A stretch of DNA of 64,000 nucleotides from Streptomyces sp. ISL-100 (GCF_018614615.1 NZ_JAGGOK010000066.1:1-64000), one strand, 5' to 3'. Shown: positions 16,590-25,062, numbered from the stretch's first letter. Numbers and translations are program-made. The notes: generated by a model not told the origin, from the sequence alone.

Positions 16590-17648
16590 TCAGAGCGTCG
16601 AGCCGGCGGCGAGTGCGTACAGCAGCTCGTACGCCGATTCCACCAGGCGCAATCTGTCGCCCCGGCGGGTCGCGAGGGCGGCGATGCCGGTTGCGGAGGC
16701 GGGGTGGAAGCCGAGGAAGGCCTGTTGGCCGAAGGTGGCTCCGGCGTGGAAGAGCAGGGGTCCCCCCGGGGCCGGGTGGTGGAACCAGGTCAGGGTGTGG
16801 ATGTCGCGGCGGCGCAGGCCGCGGCGCAGTTGCGGGATCTGGACGTCGCGCAGGGGCAGGCGCAGCGGCGTGGGCCCGGGGTTCAGGTGTGCTTCGAGGT
16901 ACGTGAGGAGGTCGGCGGGGGTTGAGCGTACGGCTCCGGCGGCCATGAAGGGGCCCATGCCGAAGCCGGGTACGGGTGTGGTGCCGTTCCTGCGGTGCCC
17001 GACGGCGGTGGTGGAGGGGGCGCCGGGGCCGAGGGTGGTGCCGGTCATGCCCAGGGGGCGCAGCACGTGGCGGGTGAGCAGCGTGGGGCAGTCGGCGCCC
17101 GCGGCCCGGGCCATGGCGGGGCCGAGCAGCGCCACTCCGAAGTTGGAGTAGCGCCAGCGGGTGCCGGGGCGGTGGTGGGGCCGGGTGCGGGCGAAGGTGC
17201 GCAGGAGGCGTTCGGTGTCGTACGTCGCGTAGGCGTCGGCGTACGGGCGCAACAGGGCGCTGGGGATCAGGTCGCCGGGGATGCGGGGCAGTCCGGCGGT
17301 GTGGGTCGCGAGGTGGCGCAGGGTGATGCGGCGCGAGTCGGGGTGGCGCAGGGGCAGGTCCGGCAGGTGGGCGGTGAGCGGGTCGTCGAGGGACAGCACT
17401 CCGGTACGGGCCAGGTGGGACAGGAGCAGGACGGTGAAGGTCTTGCTGACCGAGCCGAGTTCGTAACGCAGCGCATGGCGCGGCACGGCCGGGGCGCTCG
17501 CGGTACCACCAGTCACCGTGGTGCGCCGGCCGTGGCGGGTGACAGCGAGTACGACGTCCGGGGCGTCGATCGCGCTGACGGCGTCCGCGAGGCGCAGCGT
17601 GAGCGCGTCGGCGGACGTCGGGGCGGCCGGTGCCAGGCGCGTCGTCAC
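16590..17648 (-). CDS. Serine hydrolase, class C beta-lactamase / DD-peptidase fold
   Basis: A 352-residue beta-lactamase-family protein. The SxxK box is SVSKTF (about residues 64-69), the YxN-type motif is YSNFG (about 148-152), and the KTG-like box may be the HAGATFG segment near the C-terminus. No signal peptide is evident at the chosen start (GTG 17648, VTTRLAP), so it may be cytoplasmic, acting as an esterase or peptidase. It is the last gene of a five-gene coupled operon, overlapping the upstream paralogue by 4 bp. In such a cluster it might act as a tailoring hydrolase or immunity enzyme. The substrate is unknown. Confidence 0.8.
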   Translation of the reverse strand: MTTRLAPAAPTSADALTLRLADAVSAIDAPDVVLAVTRHGRRTTVTGGTASAPAVPRHALRYELGSVSKTFTVLLLSHLARTGVLSLDDPLTAHLPDLPLRHPDSRRITLRHLATHTAGLPRIPGDLIPSALLRPYADAYATYDTERLLRTFARTRPHHRPGTRWRYSNFGVALLGPAMARAAGADCPTLLTRHVLRPLGMTGTTLGPGAPSTTAVGHRRNGTTPVPGFGMGPFMAAGAVRSTPADLLTYLEAHLNPGPTPLRLPLRDVQIPQLRRGLRRRDIHTLTWFHHPAPGGPLLFHAGATFGQQAFLGFHPASATGIAALATRRGDRLRLVESAYELLYALAAGSTL

Positions 17649-18580
17649 GTGGGGGACATCGCCCGGGAGGTGGCCATCGCGGAGGCGAACGCGGCGACCA
17701 GGGTGGGGTGGTGGACGATGTCGAAGACCTCCGCCGCGTCGCCCTCCGGCATCCCGTGCTGGAGGGGCATCGCACCGCTCTCGGACTGCGCGGCGGCGTA
17801 CCGCTCCCACACCTGCGCGTCGAGGGTGGGCCGGGGCAGGCACGCGTCGACGACGAGGAGTTCGCCGAGCAGGTCCCAGTGTTCCAGGTCGGCCCAGTCG
17901 TCGATCCAGGCGGGCAGGTACAGCGCGAGGTAGTCGGCGGTCTGCGCGGGGATCCCGCCGGGGTCCTCACCCCAGTTGGTGAGGTGGAAGACGGTGTGCG
18001 TGATGTCGTACGCGATGTGGCGCTGCACCGTCCATGGTTCGGGGTGCCGGCTCAGCCAGGTCAGGTTCACGGCTTCGTCGAAGTCGCCGCTGGGGGTGAG
18101 GCCGATTTTTCGTTCGGCGCCCAGCACGCTGAGCCGCCGGACGGGCACCATGTCGAGCGCCGGCCAGGTGCGGGTGCGGTGACTGACGTCCACGGCCGTT
18201 TCCAGTCCCGGGTGGCGGAAGCCCAGCTCGTGGAAGGTCGCGTAGATCTCCAGGGGTACGGGCGAGAAGGGTTCGTCGTACTGAAGAGCCGCCAGTACAT
18301 TGCCGCCGTCCAGCAGTTCCCGCCACGCGAAGTCCAGGAGCTGACCGGCACGGGCGTGCTGGCGCGAGCCCGCCACGCCCTCCCGGAAGAGCACCCGCAT
18401 GTTGAGTGCCAACTCGCCGATGGGTTTGAGCCGTTCGACGACGCCTCGGCCGGTGGCGCGGTCCCCGGGGGTCAGCCGGAAGTGCTCACGGTGGTCGTCG
18501 AGCCAGGTCAGGGCGCGGTCTCCGACGCTGTGCAGCAGTGCGGGAGGAGCGGCTGCGACTGTGCTTGCGGTAGTTGTCAT
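17645..18580 (-). CDS. Unknown protein A of a tandem paralogous pair (DUF6895-like)
   Basis: A 311-residue soluble, mostly helical protein. I recall this family as DUF6895, a name to be checked. It is clearly paralogous to the next gene upstream: both have a WLDxxREdFRL start, an LKPiGELA segment, a YDITHTVFHLTNWG motif (about 195-208) with two histidines three residues apart, a YLALYLPAWIDDW segment, and HPTLVAAFASAMA near the C-terminus. The conserved His/Asp/Asn set suggests a metal or catalytic site. It overlaps both neighbours by 4 bp. No function can be assigned. Confidence 0.6.
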   Translation of the reverse strand: MTTTASTVAAAPPALLHSVGDRALTWLDDHREHFRLTPGDRATGRGVVERLKPIGELALNMRVLFREGVAGSRQHARAGQLLDFAWRELLDGGNVLAALQYDEPFSPVPLEIYATFHELGFRHPGLETAVDVSHRTRTWPALDMVPVRRLSVLGAERKIGLTPSGDFDEAVNLTWLSRHPEPWTVQRHIAYDITHTVFHLTNWGEDPGGIPAQTADYLALYLPAWIDDWADLEHWDLLGELLVVDACLPRPTLDAQVWERYAAAQSESGAMPLQHGMPEGDAAEVFDIVHHPTLVAAFASAMATSRAMSPT

Positions 18581-19611
18581 CGGGCTGCCTCGCTTTCACG
18601 TTCACGGCCCCGCGTCCCCTCCTCGCGCCGGCCCTCACCCACACCCAGGGCGATACGGGCCAGGGTGCCGGCGAAGGCGGTCACCAGGGTGGAGTGGTAG
18701 CAGGCCGTGAAGGTGGCAGCGCGGTCGCCGGGCGGTGGTCCTGCTCCCATGCCGGGCACGCTGCCGTCGGCCGTCCGCGCGTCGGCCAGCCGCTGCCAGG
18801 CCACCGGATCGTACGGAGCGGCGGGCAGGCAGGCTGTCACTGCCAGCAATTCGCCTGCCAGGTCCCACAGTTCTTCGTCCAGCCAGTTCTCCAGCCAGGC
18901 GGGGAGCCAGAGCCGCAGATAGTCGGCCTGCGCGCGGGGCAGCCGGCCACGGGCGCGGCCCCAGTCGGTGAGGTGGAAGACGTCGTGGGTCAGGCCGTAC
19001 GCCCCTTCGCGGTCCAGCGCCCACGGCTCCGGCATCAGCCCGAGGTTGGTCAGCTCCAGTACGGCATCGAAATCGGCGTGCGGCGCCAGACCGATTCGGC
19101 GCTCCGCGTTGAGCACGCCGAGCGTACGGGTGTGGTCCTCGCGCGCCACGCGCCAGCCGCGCAGCGCGGTCGTCGCCGGGAGCAGTTGTTCCACGGCGGT
19201 GTTGCGCAGCCCGGCCTGGGCGAAGACTCCGTAGATCTCCACCGGATACGTGGCGTGCGGCTCACCGCGGATCAGCTCGGTGAACAGCTCTCCGTCCCGC
19301 GTCTCGTTCCAGGCGAAGGCGAACAGCCCGTCCGCTACCTGGCGCAGCTCGTCGCGGGGGTGTGACGCGCTGATCAGGTACGTCAGTTCGGCCAGTTCAC
19401 CGAGGGGTTTGAGGGTGAGGTTGGGGTCGGCGTCCGCGGTGACGTTCGGGGGCAGCCGGAAATCCTCGCGCGCCGCGTCCAGCCACTCCAGGCTGTCGTC
19501 GACCATGCGGTCGAGGAACAGCGCACCCGACGCCGTCGAAGCCGGGGCGGCCAGGAGGTCGCCGGTCACCCACCCGTTGTCGCCGGTCACCCGCCCCGCG
19601 TCGCCGCTCAC
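18577..19611 (-). CDS. Unknown protein B of a tandem paralogous pair (DUF6895-like)
   Basis: A 344-residue paralogue of the gene at 17645. Shared blocks include SLEWLDAAREDFRLPP, LKPLGELAELTYL, AYGLTHDVFHLTDWG and YLRLWLPAWLENWLDEE, and the C-terminal YHSTLVTAFAGTLA. Start GTG 19611 overlaps the previous stop as GTGA. The N-terminus carries three V(S/T)GD repeats. A charged Arg/Glu-rich tail ends the protein. Retention of both copies in one coupled operon suggests that A and B act as a heteromer or on successive substrates. Confidence 0.6.
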   Translation of the reverse strand: MSGDAGRVTGDNGWVTGDLLAAPASTASGALFLDRMVDDSLEWLDAAREDFRLPPNVTADADPNLTLKPLGELAELTYLISASHPRDELRQVADGLFAFAWNETRDGELFTELIRGEPHATYPVEIYGVFAQAGLRNTAVEQLLPATTALRGWRVAREDHTRTLGVLNAERRIGLAPHADFDAVLELTNLGLMPEPWALDREGAYGLTHDVFHLTDWGRARGRLPRAQADYLRLWLPAWLENWLDEELWDLAGELLAVTACLPAAPYDPVAWQRLADARTADGSVPGMGAGPPPGDRAATFTACYHSTLVTAFAGTLARIALGVGEGRREEGTRGRERESEAAR

Positions 19612-20315
19612 CCGCCCCGTCCGTAGAACTGGCGTGCGGCCACGACATGGAGCGCCACCCTCGGGTCGCCGTCGCTCATTTGCCGTACGAACACCAGTCC
19701 GGTGTCGAGACCCAGGGTCGGCGGGGCGTCCGGCAGCCGGGCCAGCCAGCGCCCGAGTCCGGCGGCCTGCAACCAGTCCCTGCGGCGTACGGCCCGGACG
19801 AAACCGCGGGCCAGGTCGTCGGTGCGTGACGCGAGCCGGTCGGCGAGTCCCTGCGCGAGTCCGGGAAGCGCGAGCGCGGCCAGTTGCGACGCTCGATGGG
19901 AAAGCTTTGGCCAAGGATCGTCGGCCACCCAGGCGGAGGGGGCCTGCGGCGCCTGCGGCCAGCTGTCAGTGCCGCCGGACAGGAAGGCGTTCGAGGCCTC
20001 GACCAGGCCCCGGTAACTCCACACCGACACCTCCGAGGCGTCAGGGCCGGGCGGGTAGGCGGCCAGCGCCTCCCGGACGACCGCTTCGTCGCTCTCTCCA
20101 CCGGGTGCTGCCCGGTGGTCCAGCGCGTACGGTGCGAGCGCATCGGCGCCCAGCACCCGGATCGCGGCTGATGCCAGCGCGTCCCCCTGCCGCAGAAGGC
20201 TGGAGAGCGCATAAGGGTCGCCCTCACCTCGAAGGGCAAGGACGACTCCGTTTGCGGCATCGGCGACCACAGCGCTCAGCGGGACTGAGCCCGCTTCTTG
20301 AGCCTGTTCAGCCAA
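19608..20315 (-). CDS. Unknown helical protein in the orphan operon
   Basis: A 235-residue protein, Ala/Leu-rich and predicted helical, with no motif I recognise. It has three tryptophans in the middle (VWSYRG, SWPQAP, AWVADDPW) and a C-terminal segment LGLDTGLVFVRQMSDGDPRV. TTG 20315 is chosen because GAGGAGG lies 6 nt upstream, overlapping the stop of the 63-residue peptide gene; TTG 20330 would leave no room for the site. It is coupled to paralogue B downstream. Confidence 0.5.
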   Translation of the reverse strand: MAEQAQEAGSVPLSAVVADAANGVVLALRGEGDPYALSSLLRQGDALASAAIRVLGADALAPYALDHRAAPGGESDEAVVREALAAYPPGPDASEVSVWSYRGLVEASNAFLSGGTDSWPQAPQAPSAWVADDPWPKLSHRASQLAALALPGLAQGLADRLASRTDDLARGFVRAVRRRDWLQAAGLGRWLARLPDAPPTLGLDTGLVFVRQMSDGDPRVALHVVAARQFYGRGG

Positions 20316-20326
20316 CGCATTCCTCC

Positions 20327-20518
20327 TCAACGGGCCTTCGGGTCCGTCTTCGGGCGCGGGGTGGGCGGTGAGCCGATGAGCAAAAACGCGAGCAAGAACG
20401 CGGCCTTACACTCACGGGTGTCACGGAAGACGCCCTTCGGTTCCGCGGAATCCAGCAGCCCCTCAACTTCGGCGCTCAGCGCTGCGGTCTCGACCGGGGA
20501 AGTGCGGTCCATGATCAT
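20327..20518 (-). CDS. 63-residue peptide heading the orphan operon
   Basis: ATG 20518 follows GGAG in GAGGAGATGGTCCT. The product has an acidic N-terminus (MIMDRTSPVETAALSAEVEG), the segment DSAEPKGVFRDTRECK with a single Cys, a short hydrophobic patch AAFLLAFLLIG, and a Pro/Lys/Arg-rich tail. Size, position and the leader/core-like contrast resemble a RiPP precursor, but no recognisable RiPP enzyme is next to it, so it may be a small structural or regulatory subunit. Its stop overlaps the ribosome site of the next gene. Confidence 0.5.
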   Translation of the reverse strand: MIMDRTSPVETAALSAEVEGLLDSAEPKGVFRDTRECKAAFLLAFLLIGSPPTPRPKTDPKAR

Positions 20519-20691
20519 AGGACCATCTCCTCTTATCTCCTCTTCTAGCGGCTGAATAACCAGCGTTACATGGGCCCCAATTGATTGCAAACGGTAGATA
20601 ACGGGCATTGGCCCGACGGGAAATCCGGGAAAAATCCACCCTTTTGTTGACGACGCAACAGCCGTATGTCGCCGATCTCCCTGACCGAAGG

Positions 20692-21504
20692 TCAGCTCAG
20701 ACCGTCACCCTTCCGCGCGACCGCGAAGATGCGCCGGAACGGAAAGACCGTGCCGTGCGGGCCCGTCGGATACGCGCCGCGCAAGGCCTCGGCGTACTCC
20801 GCGACAAAGGCTTCGCTCGCCTGCGGATCGTCCGCGAGAGCGGTCAGGACCGGCCGCAGGGCCGTGCCTTTCACCCAGTCAAGGACCGGGTCCTTGCCAA
20901 GGAGGACCTGAAGGTACGTCGTCTCCCATACGTCGGCCTCGCAGCCCAGCGCCGTGAGGCGGGTGAGGTAGTCGCCCGGTTCAAGGACCGCCGCCGCCCG
21001 CTCGCCCACGCCACCCAGCCGGCCGCGCCAGCGCGGGGAGTCGCGCAGGGCGGCCAGGATGGTGTGACTGGGGGCGGTGAAGTTGCCCGGCACCTGGAAG
21101 GCGAAGGTGCCGCCGGGGGTGAGCGCGTCCAGCCAGGCCGGGAAGCGGTCGGCATGGTCCGGGACCCACTGGAGCAGCGCGTTGGAGACGATCAGGTCGT
21201 ACGTCGCGTACGTCGCCTCGTCCGGCCCCCAGGTCGCGGCGTCGGCGTGGACGAAGTCGAGGAGCGGCCCCGCGTACCGCTCCGCCCGCTCCAGCATCTG
21301 CGGGGAATTGTCGTAACCCGTGATGCGGGCGGCGGGCCAGCGGTCCGCCAGCAGCGCGGTGACGTTGCCGGCGCCGCAGCCGAGGTCGGCGATGCAGGCG
21401 GGCGCGGGGGCGTCGACGCGGGCGAGGAGGTCGAGGAAGGGCCGGGTGCGGTGGCCCGCGTGCCGGAGGTACTGCTGCGGGTCCCAGGTCGGTCGTACCG
21501 TCAT
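20692..21504 (-). CDS. tam: Trans-aconitate 2-methyltransferase-like SAM methyltransferase
   Basis: A 270-residue class I methyltransferase. SAM motif I is IADLGCGAGNVTALLADRWP (about residues 38-57), followed by an acidic residue in ITGYDNSP, then ADAATWGP and the FDLIVSNALLQWVPDH block characteristic of Tam. Tam methylates trans-aconitate and relieves aconitase inhibition. ATG 21504 is chosen (MTVRPTWDPQQYL, a family-typical start). It is divergent from a MarR regulator, with tandem operator-like repeats between them. Confidence 0.85.
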   Translation of the reverse strand: MTVRPTWDPQQYLRHAGHRTRPFLDLLARVDAPAPACIADLGCGAGNVTALLADRWPAARITGYDNSPQMLERAERYAGPLLDFVHADAATWGPDEATYATYDLIVSNALLQWVPDHADRFPAWLDALTPGGTFAFQVPGNFTAPSHTILAALRDSPRWRGRLGGVGERAAAVLEPGDYLTRLTALGCEADVWETTYLQVLLGKDPVLDWVKGTALRPVLTALADDPQASEAFVAEYAEALRGAYPTGPHGTVFPFRRIFAVARKGDGLS

Positions 21505-21527
21505 GCACGCAGCTTGACCACCACACT

Positions 21528-21557
21528 CTCTCGATGTCAAGACTCTCGACGCCAAGA
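21528..21557. promoter_or_regulatory. Tandem 15-bp operator-like repeats between tam and marR
   Basis: Two adjacent copies of CTCTCGAYGYCAAGA (21528-21542 and 21543-21557) abut with no spacer. Each contains a near-palindrome, TCTCGA-N2-TCAAGA, of the kind bound by MarR proteins. A degenerate third copy may lie at 21558-21572. The site lies between the two divergent starts. Confidence 0.6.
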
Positions 21558-21592
21558 GACTTCATGTCGACAGACCAACTACACTGATCGTC

Positions 21593-22090
21593 ATGGAGGA
21601 CGAGGTCGACCGACTGGTTGCTGCATGGCGCCGCGAGCGCCCCGACCTCGACGTGGAACCACTCGAGGTCCTCAGCCGCGTCTCCAGGCTGGCCCGCCAC
21701 CTCGACCGCGCCCGGCGCATAGCCTTCTCCGAGCATCAGCTGGAGCCGTGGGAATTCGACGTCCTGACGTCGCTGCGGCGCGCCGGCGACCCGTATCAGC
21801 TCTCGCCGGGCCAGTTGCTGACCCAGACCCTGGTCACCTCCGGCACCATGACCAACCGCATCGACCGGCTCGCCAAGAAGGGCCTCGTCGAGCGGCTGCC
21901 CGATCCCAGCGACCGCCGCGGCGTCCTCGTGCGGCTCACCGCCGAGGGCCGCGACCGGGCCGACCAGGCGCTCGCCGGGCTGCTCGCGCAGGAGCGGGCC
22001 ATCCTCGCCGAACTCTCGCGCGCGCAGCGCGGAGAACTGGCCGGGCTGCTACGCCAGTTGACCGCCCCGTTCGACAACATCCCGGGCTAG
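21593..22090 (+). CDS. MarR-family transcriptional regulator
   Basis: A 165-residue winged-helix regulator. Features are the N-terminal dimerisation helices (PLEVLSRVSRLARHLDR), a recognition helix region TLVTSGTMTNRIDRLAKKGL and the wing VERLPDPSDRRGVLVRLTAEG with its conserved DxRxxxxxLT pattern. It probably controls itself and tam through the tandem repeats at 21528-21557. Its 3' end overlaps the convergent LuxR gene by 42 bp. Confidence 0.9.
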   Translation: MEDEVDRLVAAWRRERPDLDVEPLEVLSRVSRLARHLDRARRIAFSEHQLEPWEFDVLTSLRRAGDPYQLSPGQLLTQTLVTSGTMTNRIDRLAKKGLVERLPDPSDRRGVLVRLTAEGRDRADQALAGLLAQERAILAELSRAQRGELAGLLRQLTAPFDNIPG

Positions 22091-22858
22091 GCCCACCGGT
22101 CCCCGGTCCACCGAGCCCAGGTCCACCGGTCCGACCCCGGCGCGGCGGGCGAGCGCGACGGCGGCGAGCGTGGAGTGCACGCCCAGCTTCCCCAGCACGT
22201 TCTGCATGTGCGTACGGACGGTGTGCGGGGAGAGGAACAGCCGCTCGGCCACGGCCTTGCGGCCCAGCCCGGCCACCATGCACCGCAGCACCTCCCGCTC
22301 GCGCGGGGTGAGGGACTCGACGAGCCGCTCACTGTCGGTGCGGTGCTTGCGGGCTGCGGTCAACTCCCGCAGTACGCCCGTGAGAAGCGCCGGAGGCAGG
22401 TGCGTTTCGTCGCGCAGTACGCCGCGGATGACGGCCAGCAGGCGTTGCAGCGAGCAGTCCTTGGCGACCCAGCCCGCGGCCCCGGCCTGCAGCGCGAGGG
22501 CGGCGCGGCGCGGATCGTCCTTCTCGGCGAGTACGACCGACCGTACGGCCGGCTGCCCGGACCGCACGCCCGCCACCAGGGAGATGCCGTCCACCGGACC
22601 GTCCTCGGCCGGCTCCGGCACGTGGACCACACGGGCGGGCACCGCCGCGGCGGTGCCGAGGTCGGCGTCGACGAGCATCACATCGAATCGGCGGCCTTCC
22701 GCCGCCGCCCGCTCCAGGGAACGCAGCGCGGCCGGGCCGCTGCCTGCCGCGCAGACATCGACGTCGGACTCGGCGGCGAGGGCCGCGGCGAGCGACTCGG
22801 CGAAAATGCGGTGATCGTCCACCACCAGTACCCGGATCCGAACCACAGACACCCCCAT
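22049..22858 (-). CDS. LuxR-family response regulator with expanded receiver
   Basis: A 269-residue NarL-type regulator. The receiver begins RIRVLVVDDHRIFAESL and keeps the phospho-acceptor Asp in MLVDADLG, but about 20 extra residues (GTAAAVPARVVHVPEPAEDG) follow that strand. The conserved Lys is kept in GWVAKD, while the Thr position reads VVLAEKD. The C-terminal HTH is LTPREREVLRCMVAGLGRKA followed by AERLFLSPHTVRTHMQNVLG. No kinase is adjacent. It is divergent from the collagen/elastin-like surface protein, a candidate target, and resembles the degenerate regulator at 29250. Confidence 0.85.
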   Translation of the reverse strand: MGVSVVRIRVLVVDDHRIFAESLAAALAAESDVDVCAAGSGPAALRSLERAAAEGRRFDVMLVDADLGTAAAVPARVVHVPEPAEDGPVDGISLVAGVRSGQPAVRSVVLAEKDDPRRAALALQAGAAGWVAKDCSLQRLLAVIRGVLRDETHLPPALLTGVLRELTAARKHRTDSERLVESLTPREREVLRCMVAGLGRKAVAERLFLSPHTVRTHMQNVLGKLGVHSTLAAVALARRAGVGPVDLGSVDRGPVGLARDVVERGGQLA

Positions 22859-23312
22859 GCCGCGTTGTGCCGGATGTCCCCCCTGGACCCCCGGGGAGGC
22901 GAAACCGCCTGCGGGTACGACGCCCGGAGGAAGGTGCACGTCACGTCAGACGCACGGCCGCCGCCGTGCACCGAACACTGACCACTGCCCACCCCGGGCG
23001 ACGTACCCGACTGTCTCGCCCCCTGATCAAGCACCGGCCCCCACCGGCGCTCTTCTTCAGCGTACGGGCGGGGGCGGTAAGCGGAAGGCAATTCGCAGAA
23101 CTGATTGCCCCGGCGTGTTCCTGGTGTGCCTCCTGTTTCGTTTCGAGGCAGAAGTCGACAAAGCTCGACAGAGAACGGCCGCGGTCCCGCCATCACGGTG
23201 TATTCACCACACGGGCAGCGCAACGAACCGCTTCCCGGCTGTCTCCCCCCGTAAGGTCGGCTGACGCTGACCGGAGTCAGGCACACCAAGGCCCCGGGAA
23301 GGGAAACCCTGC
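22859..23312. other. 454-bp divergent intergenic region
   Basis: Lies between the LuxR gene and the repeat-rich surface protein. I see no RNA gene, strong hairpin or clear operator. The right end carries GAAGGGA, a ribosome site for ATG 23313. The unusual length suggests promoter regulation for the surface protein. Confidence 0.4.
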
Positions 23313-25026
23313 ATGGGGGGGCAGACCCAGCACTCGCACCAGAACACTTCTGCTCGCCGCCGGAGCACTGCTCCTGGTGGCGCACGCCGGCGGCTGGCCG
23401 CCGGCCGCCGACCCCCCGCGCGCCGCCGCCGACGGTGTCGGTTCCCACGCCCTCGCCCTTTCGGTGACCGTCAACACGCGGCCCGGACGGGAGGCGGAAC
23501 ACACCGGCATCCGTGCCGGCCACCCCGTCGTCAAGCACTACCGGCTCACCAACCGCTCGGGTGCCGACCTCCACCGGGTCGGCCTCACCGATCCCGACGT
23601 GCCCGGCGCCGCGGTGAACTGCCCCGGCGGCCGGGGCCTGTGGCTGCGCGGGCTGACCTCCGTCACCTGTACGTCGCTGGTCAGTGCCACTCCCGGCAGG
23701 CACACGTCCACCGTGCGCGCGCACGCGGAGATCCCCTCCCTCGGGGCGCGGCCGACTGCCTCCGCCGTGGCCGGATACGAGGGCGTGGCCGGTGCGCTAC
23801 GGCTCGCCGTCACCGTGCGGGAGGTGGAGGGGTCGCGTGCGGTGGTCCAGTACACCGTCGGGAATCCGGGCAACCGCACCGTCTTCGGCGTACGGCTCTC
23901 CGACACGGCACTCAGCCCGCCCCGGATCATCTGCGGCGGCCGTCCGGCCTCCTCCCCGCAGACCTTGCGCGCGGGGGCCACCGTGCTCTGCGTCGCGGAG
24001 CTGGACGGCCTGCGGCCCGGTACGTACCACAGCGGGCCCGAAGCGAGAGGAAGCGACGGGCTCTTCACGCTGAACATGACGGGTGGGCTTGTGGGCCCTC
24101 CGCAGCTGGTGGCCCGTGCGGCGACGCGGTTCACGGTACGGACCCAGCCGTCCCCGCAGTCACCCCGGCCGGCGAGGCCGGCGCCTCCGCCGGCCCGGGC
24201 CCCACTGCCGGACCCGGCTCCACCGCCGGGTGGCGCTTCGCCACTGGACCGGGCCGCGCCACAGGCACCGTTGGCACCTGCCGGCGCGGGGCGCGCACAG
24301 GGAGCTCCCGCCGGGCCCGCGCCCGGTGCGCCGGGCGGGCAGGGGACTCCCGCCGGGCCCGCGCGGGGTGCGCCGGGTGCGCCGGGTGCGCCGGGTGCGC
24401 CAGGTGCGCCAGGTTCGCCAGGTGCGCCAGGTTCGCCAGGTGCGCCAGGTGCGCCAGGTGCGCCAGGTGCGCCGGGTGCCCCGGGAGCGCCCGCCCCCGC
24501 ACCGCCGTTCGCCGCGCTCGGCCCGGGGGGCCTGGGGGCGCCCGGCCTGACAGTTCCCGGCCTGGGAGTTCCCGGCCTCGGAGTGGCAGGGCTCGGGGTG
24601 CCAGGACTCGGGGTGCCAGGGCTAGGAGTGCCAAGCCTCGGCGTCCCAGGCCTCGGCGTCCCAGGCCTCGGCGTCCCAGGCCTCGGGGCGACCGGCCCAG
24701 GGGCTCCCGGGCTTGGCGCGCCCGGGCTTGGCATGCCCGGCCTGGGCGCCGGCGAGGCCGGCGAGGCCGCAGGCGTCGCACCGCCGCCTCCCGCAGCCGC
24801 AGGCATCGCACCGCCACCCCCCGCCGCAGACCGCATCGCGCCTCCGCCCCCCGGAGAGCGCGTCACCCGGCCAGACACTCCCCGCGCCCCCACCCACCAG
24901 TCCGTGGGCGCCCGAAGAGCGGGAGGCGTGCCACGGCGGGAGGATCCGCTCCCCGTCGTCGCGGTCCTGCTCCTGTTCCTCATTCCGGCGGGCATCGTCG
25001 CCGTGGTGGCGTCCCGCCGTACGTGA
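23313..25026 (+). CDS. Secreted membrane-anchored protein with Ig-like, collagen-like and elastin-like regions; frameshift at the start
   Basis: A surface protein of about 570 residues. The signal sequence (TRTLLLAAGALLLVAHAGG) is followed by two beta-sandwich Ig-like/DUF11-like domains, each with a Cys pair, then a Gly-Ala-Pro collagen-like tract, a Val-Pro-Gly-Leu-Gly elastin-like tract and a Pro-rich linker. A C-terminal membrane helix (PVVAVLLLFLIPAGIVAVVA) ends in SRRT. The only sensible start, ATG 23313 with GAAGGGA upstream, is one base out of frame with the body. It sits on a run of seven G (23315-23321), and six would restore the frame. No in-frame ATG, GTG or TTG lies between it and the signal peptide. 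The next gene encodes a DUF4239 membrane protein. Confidence 0.75.
24367..24492 (+). repeat. Collagen-like Gly-X-Pro tract (14 triplets)
   Basis: Fourteen consecutive 9-bp units, mostly GGTGCGCCA or GGTGCGCCG, encode Gly-Ala-Pro with two Gly-Ser-Pro. The frame is preserved throughout. Slippage-prone DNA, so copy number may vary among strains. Confidence 0.9.
24553..24747 (+). repeat. Elastin-like VPGLG pentapeptide tract (13 units)
   Basis: Thirteen successive 15-bp units. Seven are exactly Val-Pro-Gly-Leu-Gly and the rest are one- or two-residue variants (VAGLG, VPSLG, ATGPG, APGLG twice, MPGLG). VPGXG is the elastin repeat motif. Confidence 0.88.
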
Positions 25027-25062
25027 CCCTGCGGCTGCCCACTCATCGACCGAGGGAGCGTC

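Noticed and set aside
20327..20518. Confident RiPP precursor call
   Set aside because: The size and position fit, but no recognised RiPP maturation enzyme, leader motif or transporter lies in the operon, so it is kept only as a hypothesis.
24361..24750. Possible CRISPR-like or VNTR array
   Set aside because: The 9-bp and 15-bp units are head-to-tail with no spacers and are read in frame as Gly-X-Pro and VPGLG, so they are protein repeats.
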